Part shown: piece by piece, positions 29,420 through 38,484 of the stretch
Numbering within the stretch: position 1 is the stretch's first letter
Layout: the number at the start of each line of letters is the position of its first letter
Assembly: GCF_904846605.1 (NCBI RefSeq)
Contig: NZ_CAJHBI010000012.1
Span: 19,249-83,248, forward strand
Source of the DNA: Psychrobacter sp. 72-O-c
Lineage (GTDB): Bacteria > Pseudomonadota > Gammaproteobacteria > Pseudomonadales > Moraxellaceae
Length of the DNA stretch: 64,000 nucleotides
Direction: 5' to 3'
Made by a program: the position numbers and the translations under genes
Notes under the pieces: model-generated
The model's database searches: none
What the model saw: the letters and a program-made list of their open reading frames with translations, nothing else
What the model was told of the DNA's origin: nothing

Positions 29420-30589
29420 TTATAGGTCTAGTGCGTGATTTAGCAGTTTTATGATATGGCCAGAGTCTTGCGGTATGAATTTGCCGTAATGTTTGTGGAT
29501 CATGTCGGTATTGCTATGGCCAAGTTGGTTGGCCAACCATTCGGCCGTGACGACGCCAGTTGACAGCACCTGACTGGCATAGGTGTGCCGGCCATTATTC
29601 AGTGGTCGGTAATCTACTTCGATACTCTCTAAATAATCGGCCCATTGATGGCGCAGCTGCTCATAAGTATGATGCGTGCCGGTGTTTGGGTTGTGCCAAA
29701 GAAACTGCAAGTTGTGTGGGCGTGCTGTCCGGTGATCGCGCTCTGTAATCATGACTGTTTGTAGCGGTGAGTCTTTTACTAATTCGATTTGGCTGCGTAG
29801 CGCGTCAATAACGATGGGCAATAGCTCGACTTGGCGCTTGCGGCGTCTGTTTTTGGTGACTCGATAGGCCCCTTTTACTACGCCCCTGCGGATATGAGCG
29901 TGACCGTTGTCCAAATCTAAGTCTGCCACTGCTAATGCAAGCAGCTCATGTGATGATAGACCTGACCAAATCATGACTGTCCATAGGTTTTTACGTGCCT
30001 GGTCCTGTTCATTATCTATAATGAGACGTATTTCGCTTTTGTTAAAGGGATATATGTCGTCTGGATCGTTAAAATTTAGCTTTATATACTGCGTTGGGTC
30101 ATTTACTTGGCTTTGATGACGTGACCAGTAGCCATAAATCTTGCGCCATAAGCCCAAGATCTCTTTAATCGTGTTTGAGCTGAGCTGCTTTTGTTTTATT
30201 AAGTCTTTATATACCCAGTCCTCAACGTCTTCGACGGTGATTTTGGCTATTTGTTTGTGTGTCCAATAGGTACTGATATGGTTATTTACTTTGCTTTGAT
30301 AGGTTATCCATGAGGACTCGGACACTAATGATTGTTCAGTAGTTTGCCACTGATTCAAGTAATGGCCAAAGTAGGAGGCTTTGCGCTTAGGGGAGTGGGG
30401 GAATGTCTGATCTCGGTCAAACGTACCCATTTCTATTTGAGTATCTATCGATTGCGCTATGGCTGCGGCTTTTTTAAGATTGGCTTCAGTGGGCGGGGTG
30501 TCGTACATGGTTTCGCGGTCGCGCTGGCCATTCTTGTCTTTCCACCAAATGCGGATACTGGTCTTTAGCGGCTCTATGCCTGCGGACAT
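29420..30589 (-). CDS. int: Tyrosine recombinase integrase
   Basis: 389 aa. The N-terminal arm-binding domain has the DUF3596-type pattern (GIEPLKTSIRIWWKDKNGQR, TEANLKKAAAIAQSI, IEMGTFD), then a SAM-like core-binding domain (about 90-165) and the catalytic domain. Visible catalytic features are Lys246, R334-H335 (GRHTYAS), LGH (356-358) and nucleophile Tyr368 (HKHYGKF). The box I position, normally Arg in GLR..E, reads GLSSHE (Ser212). The start has AAAGGAGACC upstream. It lies at the end of the early strand beside attP, not next to the repressor as in P2. Confidence 0.9.
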   Translation of the reverse strand: MSAGIEPLKTSIRIWWKDKNGQRDRETMYDTPPTEANLKKAAAIAQSIDTQIEMGTFDRDQTFPHSPKRKASYFGHYLNQWQTTEQSLVSESSWITYQSKVNNHISTYWTHKQIAKITVEDVEDWVYKDLIKQKQLSSNTIKEILGLWRKIYGYWSRHQSQVNDPTQYIKLNFNDPDDIYPFNKSEIRLIIDNEQDQARKNLWTVMIWSGLSSHELLALAVADLDLDNGHAHIRRGVVKGAYRVTKNRRRKRQVELLPIVIDALRSQIELVKDSPLQTVMITERDHRTARPHNLQFLWHNPNTGTHHTYEQLRHQWADYLESIEVDYRPLNNGRHTYASQVLSTGVVTAEWLANQLGHSNTDMIHKHYGKFIPQDSGHIIKLLNHALDL

Positions 30590-30795
30590 TTTGGTCTCCT
30601 TTGATTTCAGGTCAAGAGTGGCGTTATATCGCGTATGCGTTCTTTATGTGAGCGGTAAACGAGCGGTAAAACTACGGTAGTAAAAAAAAGAGGTAATAGA
30701 GGTTAGATCTCCATTATCTCTTTTTAACCACCTGATTTACCTTGCATTAATTATTACCTTATAAAGGTAATTTTGGGGTAAGTTTGCTGTGATTA
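30590..30795. promoter_or_regulatory. Upstream region of int with repeats
   Basis: 206 bp without a gene. It holds a tandem direct repeat GAGCGGTAAA (30650..30659 and 30661..30670, 11-bp period) and three GGTAAT motifs. Two of these form the near-palindrome ATTACCTTATAAAGGTAAT (30753..30771). A -10-like TATAAC occurs near the int start. Candidate control region of int and second cluster of the GGTAAT element. Confidence 0.45.
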
Positions 30796-30957
30796 TTACT
30801 TATTTGATGGCTCTGTCTTGGTGCAATCGTACACAGTTTGACCGATATAGAACTCTCCAAGGCGCTGACATTCTGTCTTTACCACATTGTGCGCGATGAC
30901 GCTGCCAACGTTATAAGACATGAATGCCGTGATTAACATCCAAAATAGTGTTTTCAT
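30796..30957 (-). CDS. Small membrane protein, 53 aa
   Basis: From the ATG at 30957, which overlaps the stop of the zinc-finger gene by 4 nt (ATGA) and follows GGGAGG, the product begins MKTLFWMLITAFMSYNVGSV, a single hydrophobic segment. Two Cys residues follow in a polar tail. Function unknown; last gene of the early block before int. Confidence 0.65.
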   Translation of the reverse strand: MKTLFWMLITAFMSYNVGSVIAHNVVKTECQRLGEFYIGQTVYDCTKTEPSNK

Positions 30958-31157
30958 TGCCTCCCTCGCTTCTCTAGCACGGTTTGGCAATCAACACATA
31001 AGTTACGGCCACCAAAAGCTTGTCGCTGAATGGGGATGTCTTCGCCACACTCTAAACATTCTGGCAGTGACGGCGCATCAAACTTTGGGGCCTTCGCTAT
31101 GATTCTGTCTATTGTTTCTTGAGCAACGTCATTTGCTCTGTCGATGTCGTCAGCCAT
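30954..31157 (-). CDS. DksA/TraR-type C4 zinc-finger protein, 67 aa
   Basis: Cysteines 34, 37, 54 and 57 (C-x2-C-x16-C-x2-C) in LPECLECGEDIPIQRQAFGG and RNLCVDCQ match the TraR/DksA zinc finger of small phage proteins such as P2 Orf82. Such proteins bind RNA polymerase in its secondary channel and can modulate host transcription. Confidence 0.85.
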   Translation of the reverse strand: MADDIDRANDVAQETIDRIIAKAPKFDAPSLPECLECGEDIPIQRQAFGGRNLCVDCQTVLEKRGRQ

Positions 31158-31159
31158 CG

Positions 31160-31420
31160 TTACTGTCTCCTTAGCTTTTTTATTAACTGATCGTCTGTCA
31201 TAGACATCATGGTTTCGATCTCGTTGTCATCGATATAAATAGATAGCCCTGCTCTACTAGACGCTTCAAACGTATTCAGCATGGTTTGACCATTACAGAG
31301 ATATATCATCATATCTAGCGGCGCTAGCTTTTCGTTTAGCGGTGCTAAGGTTTTTGTCATACCGCTTTTTGCAATATTTAGATTTTTCTTGTGTTGGCCA
31401 AAAGAGATTTGATCATTCAT
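31160..31420 (-). CDS. Hypothetical early protein, 86 aa
   Basis: Starts MNDQISFGQHKKNLNIAKSG, overlaps the upstream gene by 8 nt and precedes the zinc-finger gene by 2 nt. Helical, no recognised family. Confidence 0.65.
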   Translation of the reverse strand: MNDQISFGQHKKNLNIAKSGMTKTLAPLNEKLAPLDMMIYLCNGQTMLNTFEASSRAGLSIYIDDNEIETMMSMTDDQLIKKLRRQ

Positions 31421-31664
31421 GGGGTTGCTCTCCTATTTTGATTTCGGTTATGGATTCGTACTTACGTTCTTTGTAGACTTCGACTTGGCAGCGCATAACT
31501 ATCTTGTCTCCTTTAATCTCGTAGCGTTTATTTTGATATAGTTCGCGCTGTTTGTGCGTTGGGTGCATCGAGCAATCAATCATCTGACCAGACTCGATGT
31601 CGAAGGTTATCCAATGCAAAGGACTGGTACGGTCGTAAGGAAATAGGGCGCGGACTAGGTTCAT
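31413..31664 (-). CDS. Hypothetical early protein, 83 aa
   Basis: Beta-rich, with LHWITFDIESGQMIDCSMHP and a basic/aromatic strand region (KRYEIKGDKIVMRCQVEVYK). Start and upstream stop share TAATG. Family not recognised. Confidence 0.65.
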   Translation of the reverse strand: MNLVRALFPYDRTSPLHWITFDIESGQMIDCSMHPTHKQRELYQNKRYEIKGDKIVMRCQVEVYKERKYESITEIKIGEQPHE

Positions 31665-31975
31665 TAATCAGTCTCCATATCGTCAGCAATCTTTAAGACA
31701 TCGATGGCAATATTTTTGGCCAGTCCGGTTAATTCACTTATCCCTTCAATTGCGTCTTCATCTTCTTCATAGTCAGCATTCTGGAAGTAATAATCGCGGA
31801 TTTCGTCTAAGCTTTTTTGTAGTTCGGATTCAATCTGTTGATTGGGTACCAACCGACTAATTGTCTTTGCCATAATTAACAAGGTATTTGAATTGGCCAA
31901 TTCTTGAATCTTTTGTTGTTCAGCTAGATTTTTGGCGTTTTCCATCGCCATTTTCATTAGTTTATTTAGGTCCAT
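31664..31975 (-). CDS. Hypothetical early protein, 103 aa
   Basis: Entirely helical and acidic (MKMAMENAKNLAEQQKIQEL; ADYEEDEDAIEGISELTGLA), with coiled-coil potential. Coupled by TAATG junctions to both neighbours. Family not recognised. Confidence 0.65.
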   Translation of the reverse strand: MDLNKLMKMAMENAKNLAEQQKIQELANSNTLLIMAKTISRLVPNQQIESELQKSLDEIRDYYFQNADYEEDEDAIEGISELTGLAKNIAIDVLKIADDMETD

Positions 31976-32232
31976 TAGTCGTGGTCCTCTCTATTCTTCA
32001 CACCACAGAACGGACAGTAAGTGAAAGTGATAGTTGTAATTTTATGATTTTTAAGACCTTTTTCTTTTAGCTTAATATCGGACTTCAAAACCATAGTCAT
32101 TTCGCCGTCTTTTAGAGAAAATACTAAGTCTTTAAAAGATGCTTCTAACACTGGCTTAGCCTGATACTGTTCTTGGTCGTTACAGTGAGCCATAATCTGC
32201 TTAGGTAATTCTGTTAAACATTTGCATGTCAT
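31975..32232 (-). CDS. Hypothetical early zinc-binding-like protein, 85 aa
   Basis: C-x-C near the N-terminus (MTCKCLTEL) and CPFCG near the C-terminus suggest a small zinc site. The CPFCG motif is shared with Lar-type and other short phage proteins, but the rest does not identify a family. 4-nt overlap with the HTH gene. Confidence 0.65.
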   Translation of the reverse strand: MTCKCLTELPKQIMAHCNDQEQYQAKPVLEASFKDLVFSLKDGEMTMVLKSDIKLKEKGLKNHKITTITFTYCPFCGVKNREDHD

Positions 32233-32438
32233 ACTTTTAGCCCTCGTTTCATGTAGCTGTATTTGTAGCCGTTATGTTTGAAGTCGACTAAGCCTTCACT
32301 TGCTAGTCGCATTGCATGACGTTGAACCGTACGAACGTTGAGGAATGTTTTGTCTGCTATTTGCGCCGCTGTCATTAGCTGGTTACTGCTATTGATAACT
32401 CGCATGATGCAGAACATGTTGTCTATTGCTATGCTCAT
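32229..32438 (-). CDS. Small winged-helix/HTH protein, 69 aa
   Basis: VINSSNQLMTAAQIADKTFL, NVRTVQRHAMRLASEGLVDF is a clear helix-turn-helix of the MarR/GntR-like winged type, followed by a wing (KHNGYKYSYMKRG). It starts at the stop codon of the primase gene. Probably an early transcription regulator. Confidence 0.75.
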   Translation of the reverse strand: MSIAIDNMFCIMRVINSSNQLMTAAQIADKTFLNVRTVQRHAMRLASEGLVDFKHNGYKYSYMKRGLKV

Positions 32439-35104
32439 TACGCCTCCATTCCGTTTTCAAACACCCAGCATTTAACGGTTTTGGCTCTATAAACCGTGCT
32501 AGATATGGCAACGTTTGAATCAATGAATTTATTCTTTCGGCTGGATCTAAGCAGGCGCTTCATCTCGGTCTGTTCTGGTAGGCGCTGTCCTTCTTGCTGC
32601 GCGATTTTATAAAAGGCCGGTAGATTAATGGCTATCCGCTTTTTATCAGAGGAATGGTTCATGTCACACTGGGCCAAGGTGTCCATGTACTCATAAATCT
32701 CCCAGAACTGTTCGACCAATGGATGATCGCTGGACAGTCTGGCCACGCGCTGTTGTGACATTTCAATCAAGGTGCTTTTGGCGTCTTTGGCTTGAGCATC
32801 GGTCATAACGTCATTGAGTACGTGCATATGCAAGCAATCTATCATCGCGGCTATCTGGGCATGATTGAGCGCAATACGGGTATGCGTGATGCCAGCAGCA
32901 TGATAAAAGGCTTCGTAGATGCGCACCTTTTCACTATATGTTTTTAAGATGGCTTCTTCATTACGAATGGCTTTTACCATGAATTGACTGGTGACTTCTA
33001 GCGGTATTCGGTCGAGCTCATCGACGATATGTTTGCCTGCCAATGTCTGACCTTCACGGGTTAAGCGTATATGCAATAAGCGAGTCAGCATGGCTTCAGA
33101 TGCTTGAATCGGTTCGTTTTGGCTAATCATGATGGCGGCGCGGAATGGCGGTGAGTAAGTATCGTTGCCGTTATTCTTGACGCCGCGACTCCGGATTGAA
33201 CGACCGTTGAAGGCGTCTTTTAGTTGGTCCCATTCAAACTTTGAGTAGGATTTTTTGCCGTCTTCATCGTTACGGTCGCCTTCGATAAGGGCGATGGGCA
33301 TGTTGGATACTTGGGCAAACTCACGATAGATGGCCACTGATGTGGCTTTTGATGGGTCAAAGCCTTCGTAGTCCTCACGGCCTGATAAGCGCCATAAGAA
33401 TTCTAGTAGACGTGATTTACCAGCGCCTGCTTGACCGACCAATTCAAAAAATGGATAGCTGCGATCGATGCCGCGTATCTGCTCGGCAAAATAAGTGCCT
33501 AGCCACCAAGCCATGACGACCGTGCCATAGTTGCCGCGCACGCTATTAAACTTGGGCCACCAGTCAAAGTTGGGTTTGTCTTTGGTGTTTAATTGCATAA
33601 CCGGGGAGTTGGCCAATGACTTCACTTCTAGTCGGCCTAATTTAAAATAGTCCTGTTCATTGATGGCGACTGATTTGCCCTTGTGGACGGCAACGTTATT
33701 AAAGATATACGCGCCAAGCTCTTTGCTGTAGCCGATAAAGTCGGTGGTTTTGACTTCTTTGAGCGCTTCCGTCTGGTGACGCATGATGATATCGAGCTGA
33801 CCAGCTGCGCCAGTCCAAAAGACACCGGCATAAACGGATAGCAAACGTGGCTTGAATTTGGACGGACTAGATAACTGATCGCCGGTGATGGTGGTGGTGA
33901 CATCGCCTTTTACCGTGCTGACTCGCATGAAGTACCAGGATTCGTCTGTAATCTCATTGCGTTGGAAATAAAGGGCTTCAAGCTTGGCATTGCATAATTC
34001 AGTGACAGTACTTGAGCTTTTGACAAACTCTGGCATGGACTCGTCCACGTCGGTTAAGTCGCTGACGGATTCTAAGTAAGTGCTGACTTGATGCTTCTCG
34101 ACGCCAATACAGCTAGACAGGGCTTTGGTATCCAGCTCGAACCACCAGGTGCGGTAGTTATATTCAAAGTAAAAGCTGCTGCGCTTGGTGTGCATGTACA
34201 TGATGACCGCGGCTTCTATTGCGGACTTGGCTGTCAATAAGTTACCGAAATAGCGATAGGTTTCGATGTGCTCTGGTGATAGACGTTGCATCTCGTGTAA
34301 GTCGTTCCAGTCCAGCTGACGGTGCTTTTCATAAGGGGGCTGTGCTGCGACACAATCAAAGCCCATATCGGTTGCGGCTTTTACACTGCGATGAATACCG
34401 TCTTTACCCGCTTTGTCATTGTCATACGCCCATACCAATTTGGGCAGAGTGCGCTTAGCCTTGTCGTATTGGCTCTTTAGCTCATAGAGGCTGTGCTCTG
34501 GGAAGTTGCTGCAACTGATTGAGCTGACGGCATCGATACCATGCTCAGCTAATGCTGCAGCGTCAAAAATACCTTCTGTTATCCACAATTCAGTTGGCAT
34601 TTGGGTGTTGCTTGGATGCCACCACCAGTAGCCTTTTACGTTATAGCCGTATTTGATATTGGCCTTACGCGGGAAGCGGTCGGCTTGGTCAATGATGCGC
34701 TCCCACCATCCACCGTTTGGTAAAGTAAAGCGAACGGTAGCTGATGATATGCCAAGGTCCCGGCTGCTGTATTGCTCTTGGGTATAGCTGCTTTTGATGG
34801 GTTTGATGCTAAGACCACGGCCTTCATTAAGATAGGCATCGGCTGCGGCGTTGGGGCTGATGTCAGTCTGTTTATAAGTCGCTGACCAGTCTTTGAATAG
34901 ATCAGAAAAGAGATCCTTTACGTGGATCTCCATACCGCATTTATTAAGACGGCCACACTTGACGACGCGGGGCGTGGTGGAATGAGTGAATAAAGATTTT
35001 TTGCTGCAATCTGGGCATCTGCCTTCGCGTAGCCAGTTGCCGCTTACTTTGAATCCGTAGTCCGATATCAGGCGGTCTACGACTTTGTCATTAACTCGTG
35101 TCAT
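32438..35104 (-). CDS. P4-alpha-like primase/helicase replication protein, 888 aa
   Basis: Order of parts: Zn-finger-like CPDC...C...C (about 29-53); TOPRIM-type primase region (about 176-250, ELWITEGIFDAAALAEHGID, LVWAYDNDKAGKDG); helicase with Walker A VGQAGAGKSRLLEF (about 557-570) and an acidic Walker-B-like IALIEGDRNDED; a helical C-terminal domain that may bind the origin. It takes the place of the P2 rolling-circle initiator gpA, so this phage probably replicates by a different, bidirectional (P4-like) mechanism. Complete only here; its first part recurs at 1..309. Confidence 0.88.
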   Translation of the reverse strand: MTRVNDKVVDRLISDYGFKVSGNWLREGRCPDCSKKSLFTHSTTPRVVKCGRLNKCGMEIHVKDLFSDLFKDWSATYKQTDISPNAAADAYLNEGRGLSIKPIKSSYTQEQYSSRDLGISSATVRFTLPNGGWWERIIDQADRFPRKANIKYGYNVKGYWWWHPSNTQMPTELWITEGIFDAAALAEHGIDAVSSISCSNFPEHSLYELKSQYDKAKRTLPKLVWAYDNDKAGKDGIHRSVKAATDMGFDCVAAQPPYEKHRQLDWNDLHEMQRLSPEHIETYRYFGNLLTAKSAIEAAVIMYMHTKRSSFYFEYNYRTWWFELDTKALSSCIGVEKHQVSTYLESVSDLTDVDESMPEFVKSSSTVTELCNAKLEALYFQRNEITDESWYFMRVSTVKGDVTTTITGDQLSSPSKFKPRLLSVYAGVFWTGAAGQLDIIMRHQTEALKEVKTTDFIGYSKELGAYIFNNVAVHKGKSVAINEQDYFKLGRLEVKSLANSPVMQLNTKDKPNFDWWPKFNSVRGNYGTVVMAWWLGTYFAEQIRGIDRSYPFFELVGQAGAGKSRLLEFLWRLSGREDYEGFDPSKATSVAIYREFAQVSNMPIALIEGDRNDEDGKKSYSKFEWDQLKDAFNGRSIRSRGVKNNGNDTYSPPFRAAIMISQNEPIQASEAMLTRLLHIRLTREGQTLAGKHIVDELDRIPLEVTSQFMVKAIRNEEAILKTYSEKVRIYEAFYHAAGITHTRIALNHAQIAAMIDCLHMHVLNDVMTDAQAKDAKSTLIEMSQQRVARLSSDHPLVEQFWEIYEYMDTLAQCDMNHSSDKKRIAINLPAFYKIAQQEGQRLPEQTEMKRLLRSSRKNKFIDSNVAISSTVYRAKTVKCWVFENGMEA

Positions 35105-35146
35105 GGTATTACCTAATTATTTGAGTACAAGGGTTTTGGGTTGTTA

Positions 35147-35443
35147 CTACGCTATAAGACTTAAGTTGGCGGTCTGCGCGATTATCTCTTGATGATACTC
35201 ATAGGCCCTCTTATTGGCTGCATACGATATCGCTTGAGAATAACGACCTAAATGAATGTGATTGGCCAACATGTGGTAGTTCGTAATATCAGCCTTAAGA
35301 TGGAAGGCTATGTCTATATCTACAGAGGAATAAACAAATACGATGTTGTCTCTATCACCGATGCTGGGTACTAAGCGTATGCTAGTGCCCGAGGTTAGCT
35401 TTAGGTTGATCGGCTTGATCGTTTCTTTAAATAACTTAGCCAT
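35147..35443 (-). CDS. Hypothetical early phage protein, 98 aa (second copy)
   Basis: Identical to 352..648. Here the upstream-to-downstream order through the complete primase gene can be seen. Confidence 0.7.
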   Translation of the reverse strand: MAKLFKETIKPINLKLTSGTSIRLVPSIGDRDNIVFVYSSVDIDIAFHLKADITNYHMLANHIHLGRYSQAISYAANKRAYEYHQEIIAQTANLSLIA

Positions 35444-35454
35444 GCGACTGCTCC

Positions 35455-35901
35455 TTATCTACGGTCTATAAAGTTTTTGCTATGCTCATAGCGACCCCAA
35501 AGGTCTTGCATAACTTTAGTGCCATTGGCTATGTAGTTATGGACATCTTTGTCTGGGCTAGTAAGGGTTTGATAGGCCAATACATCCATGCAGGCTCTCC
35601 AATTATCAAAGCTAAGGTTGCGCATGCTGACCAGATCGAATTGCCAAGCATATCTATTGAATATATTGAGTAGCATAGTGGCTGCTACATAACCTCCGCC
35701 GCAGTCCTTTAATGCTAGCTCTACTACCTTTGGTAGCGCTGCTATCATCTTTTGACGGGCTTGATAGCGATAATCTTCTATCACCATCTGATCTGCTAGC
35801 CATTCATTCAGCTGGTACTGGGTTAAATTACTAGGAGCCATGTTGAGCAAGTTGTTACGAATCTGCTCTCGCTGTGCTTGATTGGGAACTGAATTAGACA
35901 T
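35455..35901 (-). CDS. Hypothetical early phage protein, 148 aa (second copy)
   Basis: Identical to 660..1106 (DUF7673-like pattern, function unknown). Confidence 0.7.
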   Translation of the reverse strand: MSNSVPNQAQREQIRNNLLNMAPSNLTQYQLNEWLADQMVIEDYRYQARQKMIAALPKVVELALKDCGGGYVAATMLLNIFNRYAWQFDLVSMRNLSFDNWRACMDVLAYQTLTSPDKDVHNYIANGTKVMQDLWGRYEHSKNFIDRR

Positions 35902-35915
35902 CGTGTTGTCCTTAT

Positions 35916-36140
35916 TTATCTGGTTAATGCTGCCGCAATATCAGGATTGGGGCATAAGCTGGGTTGTAGTTGCTGGGTGATTTCTATACCTACTCTTGCT
36001 GAGAATAAGCAGTCTGGATTTTGGCAAGCGGCTACGAGCTGTTTGGTCAATGCGCTAAACATGACGTGGCCATAAGTGCGCATTCTCCCTGCACAGTGAG
36101 GGCAGTTTATATATGCGGTTGGTGAAGTAGGGCTTGCCAT
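35916..36140 (-). CDS. ogr: Ogr/Delta-type late activator (second copy)
   Basis: Identical to 1121..1345, with the C-x2-C-x22-C-x4-C zinc signature. The mini-ORF with the conserved leader recurs at 36156..36179. Confidence 0.88.
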   Translation of the reverse strand: MASPTSPTAYINCPHCAGRMRTYGHVMFSALTKQLVAACQNPDCLFSARVGIEITQQLQPSLCPNPDIAAALTR

Positions 36141-36215
36141 AGAGACTCCAGATGATTATTTGATAGGGTGAGTGGTCATCGTGGCGACTCTTTTCAGGTG
36201 AGTTATCGTTATGGC

Positions 36216-36854
36216 TTATAAGCCAGTGAGTAAATCTTTATCTTCTGCTCTGGTAATCCCTAAACAGGCATCTATCTGCTGAGATACGACATGCTTTTGC
36301 TGCTTGTCATTCAGCCCTTTATAAATATCGGTAAGGAGCTTGAGCTGCTTGGTGTTATTGAACAAACTAGACTTGATGGCAATGCCGTGGGTTTCGTAGT
36401 CATGCAGTGCCTGTGCCCATTCTGTTTGTAGGCTTAGTAGATAATCCGCAGAATCAATATTACCGTTTGCCCTTATTCTCGATGTGTTCACTCGAGCTAA
36501 ATACATGTGCACACGGTCTAAACGCATACATAAAATGTCCAAAAATTGCGAGTTATCAGCTATTTCTGTATCAGTTGCGCCCATATTGGTGCCTGAAAGC
36601 GAAGCTTCGCTGGTCTTAAGACCCCCCAAATTATCGATTTTTGGGGTAATTAAGCGAATAACACCATATAAAATCTTGTTATCTTCAACTTCAAAGTTTC
36701 TTTTCACATTGCGCCAGTCGATACCAATAGCATCAGTGATTGACTTAGCGGGTACATATTCAATATCGCCAAACTTATATACCAGTAAGTTTAAGTTGTG
36801 AAAATTGATAATCTTATTAAGAACCGCTAATGGATATTCATCTACATGTGACAT
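36216..36854 (-). CDS. Antirepressor-like protein (second copy)
   Basis: Identical to 1421..2059 (P22 Ant-type N-terminal domain). Confidence 0.65.
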   Translation of the reverse strand: MSHVDEYPLAVLNKIINFHNLNLLVYKFGDIEYVPAKSITDAIGIDWRNVKRNFEVEDNKILYGVIRLITPKIDNLGGLKTSEASLSGTNMGATDTEIADNSQFLDILCMRLDRVHMYLARVNTSRIRANGNIDSADYLLSLQTEWAQALHDYETHGIAIKSSLFNNTKQLKLLTDIYKGLNDKQQKHVVSQQIDACLGITRAEDKDLLTGL

Positions 36855-36899
36855 CGTGGTATTTCCTTTTAGGTTGGGGTTGGGTTATAACAAAGTGAT

Positions 36900-37529
36900 C
36901 TAATCAATCGGTGGTAGTAGTAGACCGACGCGCTTATAAAAGGCTTGGTAGTGTTCGCCATTTCTGCGCGTCTTGAATAGAGGGACTAGGACGCGCTGCT
37001 CATCGCCGTTTTGGTCGGTATAGGTCTTTTCTGCGAAGCGACTGACATCGATGTCTTGATAATAAGCGGGCAGCTCTACGCCATATGTATCGCATAACCC
37101 CATGGGTGTGCATCTATTTCTTTGCTCCTCTGAGATCCTGCGCATATAGAAATGGCGCACCGTGCATTCGTTCTTACTGTTGCCTCTATTTTGTACAACG
37201 ATGCAGGGTTCTGTCCTATTTACAATGGGCGCGGCTATCTGGTCTGAGTCACTAAGCATCTGCTCAAAGTCACTGCATGCCTTGTCAAAGTCAATATCCG
37301 ACTCGTCAAAGTCAGATAGCTGTGTACAGACGCCGCTGAGTGTCTGCTGTATATCGGCAAACGCCTGCTGTAATTCTCGGCGGTTGATGGTGATGGTGTT
37401 CCCTTGAGCCGCTTGGGTGAGCTGCGCCATCATGGCGGTATGGACTTGGAGCTTGCTTAGGGTGGCTAGGATTGGGTTAAGTGGTAACATCGTGGTGGTT
37501 CCTTTCAGGTTAGGGTTAAGGTGTGACAT
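36900..37529 (-). CDS. Hypothetical early protein, 209 aa (second copy)
   Basis: Identical to 2105..2734, including the two nested starts (37529 and 37490). Confidence 0.7.
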   Translation of the reverse strand: MSHLNPNLKGTTTMLPLNPILATLSKLQVHTAMMAQLTQAAQGNTITINRRELQQAFADIQQTLSGVCTQLSDFDESDIDFDKACSDFEQMLSDSDQIAAPIVNRTEPCIVVQNRGNSKNECTVRHFYMRRISEEQRNRCTPMGLCDTYGVELPAYYQDIDVSRFAEKTYTDQNGDEQRVLVPLFKTRRNGEHYQAFYKRVGLLLPPID

Positions 37530-37556
37530 CGTGGTGTTTCCTTTTCATAAAGTCGC

Positions 37557-37826
37557 TTAGCTTGGGGTTGAGTCAATCACGGTATATTTACCGCTTGGGA
37601 ACAGTAGTTTTACCGTTGCTATGGCATGACTGCTTGGTTTAAAGTTCTTACTATCGTGCTTGATGATGATCTGGTCTGAATGCGCTAATAAGAACTGTCT
37701 GATGGCGGTTGCCTCCTGACTTATCCCTGCTAAGCGCATGGCGAACTCAAAGCGCTCATGCTCTGGGTCATTCATGTAGCTGTATAGACGACGATCGCGG
37801 ACGTTGTCCCAGTTTTTATGCGTCAT
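37557..37826 (-). CDS. Hypothetical early protein, 89 aa (second copy)
   Basis: Identical to 2762..3031, same AAGGAGAT start. Confidence 0.7.
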   Translation of the reverse strand: MTHKNWDNVRDRRLYSYMNDPEHERFEFAMRLAGISQEATAIRQFLLAHSDQIIIKHDSKNFKPSSHAIATVKLLFPSGKYTVIDSTPS

Positions 37827-38031
37827 CGCTGATCTCCTTATCGCTACTCGTAGTGTCAGTAGGCGCTGATAAGGAGGCAAACAGCTGCATAAACTCACTA
37901 TCGTGCTGCTGATAGAAGTCAATGATCTCTGCCATTAACTCCTGCTGCTGCTTGCCTGTGTGCATGGCCTTATACTGGATGTACCTGCGCTTAGATTCAG
38001 GTAAGCGTGTGGCAAACATGACTTGTGACAT
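37816..38031 (-). CDS. Ribbon-helix-helix-type regulator (second copy)
   Basis: Identical to 3021..3236; first gene of the complete early operon that runs from here to the gene before int. Confidence 0.65.
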   Translation of the reverse strand: MSQVMFATRLPESKRRYIQYKAMHTGKQQQELMAEIIDFYQQHDSEFMQLFASLSAPTDTTSSDKEISDDA

Positions 38032-38139
38032 CGTGGATACTCCATAATTGAGTTTTGTGGTAAAGTGCTAACTGTCTTACGAGCTAACAATTGCATTATT
38101 ACATAACCGAAAGGTCATGTAAATAGATTAAGTGACTAT
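38032..38139. promoter_or_regulatory. Divergent early/lysogeny control region (second copy)
   Basis: Identical to 3237..3344; minus-strand promoter elements at 38095..38123. Confidence 0.5.
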
Positions 38140-38481
38140 ATGGTTATTTTAAGTGATGATATTAAACCTCAGATATCTAGGCGTTTAGCTTTAGAGCGTG
38201 AACGGCTTGGTCTAGAACAGACTGAAATAAGGGATGCTTTAGATATTGCCCTTGCGACAATTTCTAGATATGAGAATGCCAAACGGTTACCTGACCTCGG
38301 CATAGCCAAACAGTTATCTGATTTAGGTTATGACATGTCTTATGTAATTTCGGGCAGACGGCTAGGTGAGTCTGCTAGCGATCTGACTGATGATGAGATG
38401 CAGTGGTTAGAGCTATATCGAAATAGCCAGCGGCGTGCTGAACTGGTGAGACTGATAAAGACTTACGAGTCTATGGAGTAG
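38140..38481 (+). CDS. XRE-family prophage repressor (second copy)
   Basis: Identical to 3345..3686. Two identical repressor genes would act on identical operators in a tandem lysogen. Confidence 0.85.
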   Translation: MVILSDDIKPQISRRLALERERLGLEQTEIRDALDIALATISRYENAKRLPDLGIAKQLSDLGYDMSYVISGRRLGESASDLTDDEMQWLELYRNSQRRAELVRLIKTYESME

Positions 38482-38484
38482 GTT

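Noticed and set aside
34796..34796. Apparent repeat junction at base 34796 as an integration boundary
   Set aside because: It lies in the middle of the intact primase gene and only reflects the arbitrary window start; the real boundaries are the att cores.
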